Below, piece after piece: positions 57,495 through 64,000 of a stretch of DNA of 64,000 bases. This DNA is from Pseudomonas sp. MM223. GTDB taxonomy: Bacteria; Pseudomonadota; Gammaproteobacteria; Pseudomonadales; Pseudomonadaceae. The position numbers and the translations under genes were made by a program. Positions within the stretch are counted from its first letter, which is position 1, and each line of letters opens with the position of its first letter. Where the stretch lies: contig OX352322.1 in assembly GCA_947090765.1 (NCBI GenBank), positions 1,011,501 to 1,075,500 of the forward strand, in the 5' to 3' direction. Below the pieces are notes generated by a model, which worked only from the letters and a program-made list of their open reading frames with translations, made no database searches and was not told where the DNA came from.

Positions 57495-59177
57495 ATGCTG
57501 CAGACCCGCATCATCAAGCCCGCCGAGGGCGCCTACGACTACCCGCTGCTGATCAAACGCCTGTTGATGTCCGGCAGCCGCTATGAAAAAACCCGCGAAA
57601 TCGTCTACCGCGACCAGTTGCGCCTGACGTACCCGCAGCTCAACGAGCGCATCGCGCGGCTGGCCAACGTGCTGACCGAGGCCGGGGTGAAGGCCGGTGA
57701 CACCGTGGCGGTAATGGACTGGGACAGCCACCGCTACCTGGAATGCATGTTCGCCATCCCGATGATCGGCGCCGTTGTGCACACCATCAACGTGCGCCTG
57801 TCGCCCGAGCAGATCCTCTACACCATGAACCACGCCGAAGACCGCGTGGTGCTGGTCAACAGCGATTTTGTCGGCCTTTACCAGGCCATTGCCGGGCAAC
57901 TGACCACCGTCGACAAGACCCTGTTGCTGACCGATGGCCCGGACAAGACCGCCGAGCTGCCCGGCCTGGTGGGCGAGTACGAGCAGCTGCTGGCAGCCGC
58001 CAGCCCGCGCTACGACTTCCCTGATTTCGACGAAAACTCGGTGGCCACCACCTTCTACACCACCGGAACCACCGGCAACCCCAAGGGCGTGTACTTCACC
58101 CATCGGCAACTGGTACTGCACACCCTGGCCGAAGCTTCGGTCACCGGCAGCATCGACAGCGTGCGCCTGCTGGGTAGCAACGACGTGTACATGCCCATCA
58201 CCCCGATGTTCCATGTGCATGCCTGGGGCATTCCCTACGCTGCCACCATGCTTGGCATGAAGCAGGTATACCCGGGGCGCTACGAGCCGGACATGCTGGT
58301 CAAGCTGTGGCGCGAAGAAAAGGTCACGTTCTCCCATTGCGTGCCGACCATCCTGCAGATGCTGCTCAACTGCCCGACCTCGCAAGGGCAGGACTTTGGC
58401 GGCTGGAAGATCATCATCGGCGGCAGCGCCCTCAACCGTTCGCTGTACCAGGCTGCCCTGGCGCGTGGCATCCAGCTGACTGCTGCGTATGGCATGTCCG
58501 AAACCTGCCCGCTGATCTCCGCTGCGCACCTGAACGACGAACTGCAGGCCGGCAGCGAGGATGAGCGTGTTACCTACCGCATCAAGGCCGGCGTGCCGGT
58601 GCCGCTGGTCGAGGCGGCCATTGTCGATGGCGACGGCAACTTCCTTCCGGCAGATGGCGAAACCCAGGGCGAACTGGTGCTGCGTGCGCCATGGCTGACC
58701 ATGGGCTACTTCAAGGAGCCGGAAAAGAGCGAAGAACTGTGGCAGGGGGGCTGGCTGCACACTGGCGATGTCGCCACCCTCGACGGCATGGGTTACATCG
58801 ACATTCGTGACCGCATCAAGGATGTGATCAAGACCGGTGGCGAGTGGGTTTCTTCGCTCGACCTGGAAGACCTGATCAGCCGACACCCGGCCGTGCGCGA
58901 AGTGGCGGTGGTGGGGGTGGCCGACCCGCAGTGGGGCGAGCGCCCGTTTGCCCTGCTGGTGGTGCGCGACGGCCAGGCCATCGATGCCAAGGCGCTCAAG
59001 GACCATCTCAAGCCGTTTGTCGAGCAGGGGCACATCAACAAGTGGGCGATTCCTAGCCAGATCGCCGTTGTTACTGAAATTCCCAAGACCAGTGTCGGCA
59101 AGCTCGACAAGAAACGCATCCGCCAGGACATCGTCCAGTGGCAGGCCAGCAACAGCGCGTTCCTTTCCACGCTGTAA
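57495..59177 (+). CDS. alkK: Medium-chain fatty acid--CoA ligase
   Basis: Start at ATG 57495 (MLQTRIIKPAEGAYDYPLLI), 560 residues, after aaaggga. AMP-binding loop TTFYTTGTTGNPKGVYFTHR at about 182-201; the GMSETCP motif is in AAYGMSETCPLI, and GDVATLDGMGYIDIRDRIKD leads to the C-terminal domain with KTSVGKLDKK (catalytic Lys). AlkK-type acyl-CoA synthetase for C6-C12 acids; in P. putida such a gene lies here, near the DUF1302/DUF1329 pair. Confidence 0.94.
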   Translation: MLQTRIIKPAEGAYDYPLLIKRLLMSGSRYEKTREIVYRDQLRLTYPQLNERIARLANVLTEAGVKAGDTVAVMDWDSHRYLECMFAIPMIGAVVHTINVRLSPEQILYTMNHAEDRVVLVNSDFVGLYQAIAGQLTTVDKTLLLTDGPDKTAELPGLVGEYEQLLAAASPRYDFPDFDENSVATTFYTTGTTGNPKGVYFTHRQLVLHTLAEASVTGSIDSVRLLGSNDVYMPITPMFHVHAWGIPYAATMLGMKQVYPGRYEPDMLVKLWREEKVTFSHCVPTILQMLLNCPTSQGQDFGGWKIIIGGSALNRSLYQAALARGIQLTAAYGMSETCPLISAAHLNDELQAGSEDERVTYRIKAGVPVPLVEAAIVDGDGNFLPADGETQGELVLRAPWLTMGYFKEPEKSEELWQGGWLHTGDVATLDGMGYIDIRDRIKDVIKTGGEWVSSLDLEDLISRHPAVREVAVVGVADPQWGERPFALLVVRDGQAIDAKALKDHLKPFVEQGHINKWAIPSQIAVVTEIPKTSVGKLDKKRIRQDIVQWQASNSAFLSTL

Positions 59178-59509
59178 CTGCCGTGCGGGTCGCGTACGTC
59201 AGAACGCGACCCGCACGCTAGAGGCCTTGGCGCCTTGCCAAATGGCAGAAATGCGCCATCCTTGAGCTCTGCCAGCCCGCAACCGGGACAACACTGCAGC
59301 GAGTTGGCGGCATGGAGCGCAAATCACACTTTAGAGGGATCAAGCGCCTGTGCCTTGCTGGCTATAGTCGGGGCCAGGGGATTTTCAGGAATGGGGGAGG
59401 GCGATACGCGCAAGCCGTGTCGCCGCAGGTGCAAACCTGCAAACCGGTCGCTCGGGCCGTTCTTGAAAGGACTCACTGCCATAACAATAAAGTACATGGA
59501 GTAGCGTCG
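59178..59509 (+). other. Intergenic between alkK and the DUF1302 gene
   Basis: It holds a strong hairpin at 59183-59216 (gtgcgggtcgcg / cgcgacccgcac), likely the alkK terminator, then about 290 bases with the promoter of the DUF1302 gene. No coding potential was recognised. A short TTG-gc block near 59225 does not fit sigma-54 spacing. Confidence 0.55.
59183..59216 (+). terminator. Hairpin after alkK
   Basis: Perfect 12-bp stem gtgcgggtcgcg / cgcgacccgcac with a 10-base loop, six bases after the stop. No long T-run, so it may be an RNA-end hairpin. Confidence 0.6.
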
Positions 59510-61429
59510 ATGAAATCTGCAAACCTGTTCTGGCGCCGGGCCAAGTTGCCCTTGGCCGTCAGCCTTGCTTCCACGCTCGCAAGTCCTGCTTTCGCTGTCA
59601 GTTTCAACATTGGTGAAATCGAAGGCCAGTTCGACTCGTCGCTCTCCATTGGCGCCAGCTGGTCAACAGCCAACCCCAACAAGAACCTGATCGGGGTGAA
59701 TAACGGCGGCAAGGGCCTGTCGCAGACCTCCGACGATGGCCACCTGAACTTCAAGAAGGGCGAAACCTTCTCCAAGATCTTCAAGGGCATCCACGACCTC
59801 GAACTCAAGTACGGCGATACCGGCGTGTTCGTGCGCGGCAAGTACTGGTACGACTTCGAGCTGAAGGACGAAGGCCGCGAATTCAAGGACATCAGCGACT
59901 CCAATCGCAAGGAAGGCGCCAAGTCTTCCGGCGCCGAGATGCTCGACGCCTTTGTCTACCACAACTACGCCATCGGCGATCAGCCTGGCTCGGTACGCCT
60001 GGGCAAGCAGGTGGTGAGCTGGGGTGAAAGTACTTTCATCGGCGGTGGTATCAACTCGATCAACCCTATCGACGTGTCGGCGTTTCGACGCCCGGGGGCC
60101 GAGATCAAGGAAGGCTTGATCCCGGTGAACATGTTCTACGTTTCACAGAGCCTGACCGACAACCTGTCGACCGAGGCCTTCTACCAGATCGAATGGGACC
60201 AGACGGTTGTCGATAACTGCGGTACTTTCTTCTCCCAGCCGGATGTCATTGCCGATGGTTGTAACAACAATCTGGCTGTTCTGGCGACCCAGAACTCCCT
60301 GGCTAGCCGGCTTGGGCCACTTACAGCTCCGGTTGCGGCCACACTGGCAGCGCGAGGCGTAACCTATGGTTCGCCCGACGAGGGGGTGATCGTGCGTCGC
60401 GGCCCGGACCGTGATGCACGTGACAGTGGCCAGTTCGGCGTTGCAATGCGCTACATGTTCGAACCGCTGAACACCGAGTTCGGTGGTTACTTCATGAACT
60501 ACCACAGCCGCGCGCCGATATTCAGTGGTCGTGGCGCCGATCTTCAATACTACAGCGCCACCGGTCTGGCGGGCGCGCTGGTCAGTGCGGGTGTACCGGC
60601 AGCGGCCTTGGCCAATCTGATACCAAGCCTGTTGCCGCTGCAAGTGGCAGGCAACTCCAGCTATTACGTCGAATACCCGGAGGACATTCGCCTGTATGGC
60701 TTGAGCTTCTCCACGACGCTGCCAACCGGTACGGCCTGGAGCGGTGAGATCAGCTACCGTCCAAACGCCCCCGTGCAGTTGAACACCACCGATATCCTCT
60801 TTTCGGGCCTGACGCCGCTCAACCCGGATGTATCGGTTTTGCAAGGCACGCCCGGCGCTGATCAGCCAGGTTATCGCCGCAAGGAAATTACGCAGTTGCA
60901 GACAACGTTCACCCACTTCTTCGACCAGGTAATGGGTGCCGAGCGGCTGACCATGGTAGGCGAAGTTGGCTGGACGCACGTCGGCGGGCTGGAAAGCACG
61001 TCCAAGCTGCGCTATGGGCGTGACCCGGTATTTGGTCCGGGCCCGCTGCCCAATGGCCAGTGCGAGACGCTCAATGCGGGCACCTTGGGCACTGCTAATG
61101 CCAACAACGTGTCTCGCTACTGCGAGAACGACGGCTACACCACGTCTGACTCCTGGGGATACCGCATCCGCGCAATCTGGGACTACAACAACGTCTTCGC
61201 CGGTATAAACCTGCGCCCGAGCGTAGCCTGGTCGCACGACGTCGATGGCTACTCGCCTGGCCCTGGCGGCAACTTCGAAGAAGGCCGCAAGGCTATCAGC
61301 CTGGGCCTTGATGCCGAGTATCAGCAAACCTATACGGCGAGCCTGTCGTACACCAACTTCTTCGACGGCAAGTACAGCACCGTGGATGACCGCGACTTTG
61401 TCGCGCTCAGCTTCGGCGTGAACTTCTAA
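59510..61429 (+). CDS. DUF1302 outer-membrane protein
   Basis: Start at ATG 59510 (MKSANLFWRRAKLPLAVSLA), 639 residues, with a signal peptide cleaved after AFA at about 28. The DUF1302 beta-barrel has the N-terminal SFNIGEIEGQFDSSLSIGAS and repeated aromatic strands; it ends DRDFVALSFGVNF, with a terminal Phe as expected for Bam substrates. DUF1302/DUF1329 pairs are linked to uptake or surface display of hydrophobic compounds and to Fatty-acid/alkane loci. Confidence 0.92.
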   Translation: MKSANLFWRRAKLPLAVSLASTLASPAFAVSFNIGEIEGQFDSSLSIGASWSTANPNKNLIGVNNGGKGLSQTSDDGHLNFKKGETFSKIFKGIHDLELKYGDTGVFVRGKYWYDFELKDEGREFKDISDSNRKEGAKSSGAEMLDAFVYHNYAIGDQPGSVRLGKQVVSWGESTFIGGGINSINPIDVSAFRRPGAEIKEGLIPVNMFYVSQSLTDNLSTEAFYQIEWDQTVVDNCGTFFSQPDVIADGCNNNLAVLATQNSLASRLGPLTAPVAATLAARGVTYGSPDEGVIVRRGPDRDARDSGQFGVAMRYMFEPLNTEFGGYFMNYHSRAPIFSGRGADLQYYSATGLAGALVSAGVPAAALANLIPSLLPLQVAGNSSYYVEYPEDIRLYGLSFSTTLPTGTAWSGEISYRPNAPVQLNTTDILFSGLTPLNPDVSVLQGTPGADQPGYRRKEITQLQTTFTHFFDQVMGAERLTMVGEVGWTHVGGLESTSKLRYGRDPVFGPGPLPNGQCETLNAGTLGTANANNVSRYCENDGYTTSDSWGYRIRAIWDYNNVFAGINLRPSVAWSHDVDGYSPGPGGNFEEGRKAISLGLDAEYQQTYTASLSYTNFFDGKYSTVDDRDFVALSFGVNF

Positions 61430-61454
61430 GCATACAGATCCAGGACGACACGAC

Positions 61455-62819
61455 ATGAACAAGACCAGAAGTCTGCTGCAAGCCGGTGTACTGGGCCTGT
61501 CCCTGCTGGCGACCAGCGTCATGGCTGCGGTATCCGCCGACGAGGCGGCCAAGTTGGGCAGTACCCTGACCCCGATGGGCGCCGAAAAGGCCGGTAACGC
61601 CGATGGCTCGATCGGCCCGTGGGAGCCACTGTCGAAGAGTGCGGGTAGCGTCGACGGCAAAGGCTTCCTGGCCGACCCGTATGGCAGTGAAAAGCCGCTG
61701 TTCACCATCACTGCGCAGAACGCCGAGCAGTACAAGGACAAGCTTTCGCCGGGCCAGCTGGCGATGTTCAAGCGCTACCCGGAAACCTTCAGGATCCCGG
61801 TTTTCAAAACCCATCGCGGCTCCACGGTACCTGCCGACGTGTTCGCTGCCATCAAGAAAAACGCCACCCAGACCACGCTGGTGGAAGGTGGCAACGGCCT
61901 GAACAACTTCGACACGGCGGTGCCGTTCCCGATCCCGAAAAGCGGCCTGGAAGTGATCTGGAACCACATCACCCGTTACCGGGGCGGCAGTGTCAGCCGC
62001 CTGGTGACCCAGGCAACGCCACAGCAGAACGGCTCTTTCAACCCGGTGTACTTCTCCGATCAGTTCGTCTTCCGCGACAGGATGAAGGATTACGACCCGG
62101 CCAACCCGGGCAACATCCTGTTCTACTTCAAGCAGGAAGTGACCGCGCCGGCACGCCTGGCCGGTACGGTGCTGCTGGTGCACGAAACCCTCGACCAAGT
62201 GAAGGAGCCACGCAAGGCCTGGATCTACAACGCCGGCCAGCGTCGCGTACGCCAGGCGCCGCAAGTGTCGTACGACGGCCCGGGTACCGCCGCCGACGGC
62301 CTGCGAACCTCGGACAACCTGGACATGTTCAACGGTGCGCCAGACCGCTACGACTGGAAGCTGGAAGGCAAGAAGGAGCTGTACATTGCCTCCAACGCCT
62401 TCAAGCTGGATGACCCCAAGCTGAAGTACGCCGACATCATCAAGGCCGGGCACATCAACCAGGACCTGTCCCGTTACGAGCTGCGCCGCGTCTGGCACGT
62501 GGTCGCAACCCTCAAGCCGGGCCAGCGGCACATCTACGCCAAGCGTGACTTCTACATCGACGAGGACACCTGGCAGGCTGCAGTGATCGACCAGTACGAT
62601 GGCCGTGGTCAGCTGTGGCGCGTGTCCGAAGCCCATTCCCAGCCGTATTACAACAAAGAGGTGCCTTGGTACACCCTGGAAACCATCTACGACCTGCAGT
62701 CGGGTCGTTACCTGGCCCTGGGCATGAAAAACGAAGAGAAGCGCGCCTACGACTTCGGCTTCAGTGCCAGCAAGGCTGATTTCCAGCCTGCGGCGTTGCG
62801 CCAGTCGGGTATTCGCTGA
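61455..62819 (+). CDS. DUF1329 outer-membrane/periplasmic lipid-associated protein
   Basis: Protein of 454 residues with a signal peptide MNKTRSLLQAGVLGLSLLAT ending after VMA. LolA/LolB-like DUF1329 core, with KYPETFRIPVFKTHRGST and YDWKLEGKKELYIASN. It starts 25 bases after the DUF1302 gene and is always paired with it. Terminator at 62852. Confidence 0.93.
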   Translation: MNKTRSLLQAGVLGLSLLATSVMAAVSADEAAKLGSTLTPMGAEKAGNADGSIGPWEPLSKSAGSVDGKGFLADPYGSEKPLFTITAQNAEQYKDKLSPGQLAMFKRYPETFRIPVFKTHRGSTVPADVFAAIKKNATQTTLVEGGNGLNNFDTAVPFPIPKSGLEVIWNHITRYRGGSVSRLVTQATPQQNGSFNPVYFSDQFVFRDRMKDYDPANPGNILFYFKQEVTAPARLAGTVLLVHETLDQVKEPRKAWIYNAGQRRVRQAPQVSYDGPGTAADGLRTSDNLDMFNGAPDRYDWKLEGKKELYIASNAFKLDDPKLKYADIIKAGHINQDLSRYELRRVWHVVATLKPGQRHIYAKRDFYIDEDTWQAAVIDQYDGRGQLWRVSEAHSQPYYNKEVPWYTLETIYDLQSGRYLALGMKNEEKRAYDFGFSASKADFQPAALRQSGIR

Positions 62820-62851
62820 TCTGAAAGCCTTTCACCCCGTGTGATCCCCAG

Positions 62852-62886
62852 AACGCCCCGGCCTGCCCGGGGCGTTTCTGTTTTCC
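62852..62886 (+). terminator. Rho-independent terminator after the DUF1329 gene
   Basis: Stem aacgccccgg / ccggggcgtt with a 5-base loop followed by ttctgtttt. 32 bases after the stop. Confidence 0.85.
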
Positions 62887-62920
62887 TGCTCCGGCGATAA
62901 TTTCCAGTCAAACACTAGCC

Positions 62921-63078
62921 CTGTAGGAGCAGCCTTGTGCTGCGAAGAGGCCGGTAAAGCTAAAGAATATCTTTGGCTGTAATGGCCTCTTCGCAGCACA
63001 AGGCTGCTCCTACAGGTATTGCACTGGTCTTGATAGCTGTGCAATTCCCTGTGGAGCGGGTTTACCCGCGAAGAGGCC
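62921..63078. repeat. Cluster of three REP elements
   Basis: A facing pair at 62921-62952 and 62984-63015 (ctgtaggagcagccttgtgc and its inverse) and a third unit at 63048-63078 (ccctgtggagcgggtttacc). They fill most of the 447-base gap between the DUF1329 gene and the LuxR gene. Nothing else was recognised in the gap except the terminator and, presumably, the LuxR promoter near 63140-63260. Confidence 0.88.
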
Positions 63079-63266
63079 AGTACAGGCAATAAATCTGCTG
63101 AATACCCACCCAAACCCCCGCCCCAGCCCTTGTCCATCAGCCATGTTGCTTTTTGTCGCAGTCTTTTCCGGTGCAATTGCGCCCATCATCTTCAAATGCG
63201 CTGCGTTACCGGCTAGTCTCGCAAGCATCCATACCGCCGTAGTCCTCCACCCAGAACGAGCCGGCC

Positions 63267-64000
63267 ATGACAGATCTGTCCCGTACGCATGGATTCGCGA
63301 GTCAGGCCCTGGGCCTGCTGGACGGGCGTTTCTTCCGGCCGCCGCTGCCAGACGGCCATGTACCGCGCCTGCGCTTGTGCCAGCGCCTGCACGCCGGGCT
63401 TGGTGGCCGGCTGCTGCTGGTCAATGCCCCGGCGGGTTTCGGCAAAAGCTCGCTGGCCATCGAATTTTGTGAAGCGTTACCCGAGCACTGGCGCAGCCTG
63501 TGGCTGGGCCTGAGCCAGCGTGATGCCGACCCTGGTCGCTTCCTTGAGCGCCTGCTCGAAGGCCTGCAACAGTACTGCCCGGCACTGGGCGGGCAGGCCA
63601 TGGGCCTGCTGAAAATGCGCCAGCGCCACCAACCGTTCGCCTTCGAGGAGTGGATCGACGGCCTGCTCGACGAGCTGGCGCTGTACCTGCAAGCCGATAC
63701 CCCTTTGCTGCTGGTGCTGGACGACTATCACCTTGCCCAGGGGCCCGTGCTCGACCGTTGCCTGCAATTCTTCCTCAATCACCTGCCTGCCGGCTTGGTG
63801 TTGCTGGTTACCAGCCGCCAGCGCCCGGACTGGCACCTGGCGCGTTTGCGTCTGTCGCGCCAGCTAGTCGAACTGAACGAACAGGATTTGCGCCTTACCG
63901 CCGAAGAGTCGCTGGCGGTGATCGGCCGGCAGCCAACAGGCCTGCGTGGCCAGGCGCTGGACAACCTGATCCAGCGCAGCGACGGTTGGGTGGCCGGTTT
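63267..64000 (+). CDS. LuxR-family regulator, MalT-type STAND ATPase, 5' part only
   Basis: From ATG 63267 the frame stays open to the window end. It starts MTDLSRTHGFASQALGLLDG and carries Walker A NAPAGFGKSSLA (about 57) and Walker B LLLVLDDYHLAQG (about 147), followed by LLVTSRQRPDWHL, the MalT-type NTPase pattern. The LuxR HTH would lie about 600 residues further. It most likely regulates the preceding DUF1302/DUF1329 operon or alkK. Confidence 0.9.
   Translation, partial: MTDLSRTHGFASQALGLLDGRFFRPPLPDGHVPRLRLCQRLHAGLGGRLLLVNAPAGFGKSSLAIEFCEALPEHWRSLWLGLSQRDADPGRFLERLLEGLQQYCPALGGQAMGLLKMRQRHQPFAFEEWIDGLLDELALYLQADTPLLLVLDDYHLAQGPVLDRCLQFFLNHLPAGLVLLVTSRQRPDWHLARLRLSRQLVELNEQDLRLTAEESLAVIGRQPTGLRGQALDNLIQRSDGWVAG

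Noticed and set aside
59225..59245. Possible sigma-54 promoter before the DUF1302 gene (ttggcgccttgcc).
   Set aside because: The GG-to-GC spacing is 8 instead of 10 bases.

Overview
The window reads as a chromosome segment of a Pseudomonas of the P. putida group. From about 20.4 kb to the right-hand end it carries the conserved order lolB-ispE-tRNA-Gln-prs-rplY-pth-ychF, then hemA-prfA-prmC-moeB-murI, a phrB/LitR-like light-response cluster, hemH, uraA-upp, hpt, mqo, rsmC, alkK, a DUF1302/DUF1329 pair and the start of a MalT-type LuxR regulator. Many intergenic gaps hold paired GC-rich REP palindromes of the kind known from P. putida. This assignment is from recall of gene families and gene order; no database search was run.

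Positions 1 to about 20.4 kb are an accessory island inserted at the 3' end of ychF. It begins inside a DsbA-like gene, continues with a UvrA paralogue that lacks the UvrB-binding domain and a MobH (TraI_2) conjugative relaxase, and ends with a P4-type tyrosine integrase next to the ychF terminator. Between these lie pieces of decayed mobile DNA (IS66, IS1182, IS5 and a second integrase tail), one intact IS1182-family element with 20-bp perfect ends, and a set of redox and aldehyde genes with their regulators: ArsR, LLM oxidoreductase, Old Yellow Enzyme, aldehyde dehydrogenase fragment, two LysR regulators each divergent from an oxidoreductase, a shortened frmR with frmA, a GlxA-like regulator divergent from an ABM monooxygenase, and a UDG-like pseudogene. 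Several are frameshifted or internally deleted, so the island looks like an integrative element in decay.

Positions 20.4 to 30.2 kb (mostly minus strand) are core genes for translation, PRPP synthesis, isoprenoid precursor synthesis and lipoprotein localisation, followed by two tandem copies of a small module: a glycine-rich hydrophobic protein overlapping by 4 bases a small multi-TM protein. This looks like a pair of toxin-tip/immunity cassettes without delivery domains, one of them frameshifted in a poly-A run. Next is a 164-bp inverted repeat with 97% identical arms, flanked by short purine-rich tandem repeats.

Positions 30.2 to 43 kb hold the overlapping hemA-prfA-prmC-moeB-murI operon, a PagL-like lipid A deacylase, and two transcription units (ybgA-like/litR-like/phrB/SDR, and a FAD oxidoreductase facing an epimerase-hemH pair) that share a 39-nt element in their promoter regions. 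Positions 43 to 64 kb are nucleobase salvage, central metabolism and conserved small genes. They include a clear Mn(II) (yybP-ykoY) riboswitch in front of a TMEM165/GDT1-family Mn exporter, with a visible alternative hairpin. Five otherwise ordinary genes carry single-base indels; whether these are real or assembly errors needs the reads.
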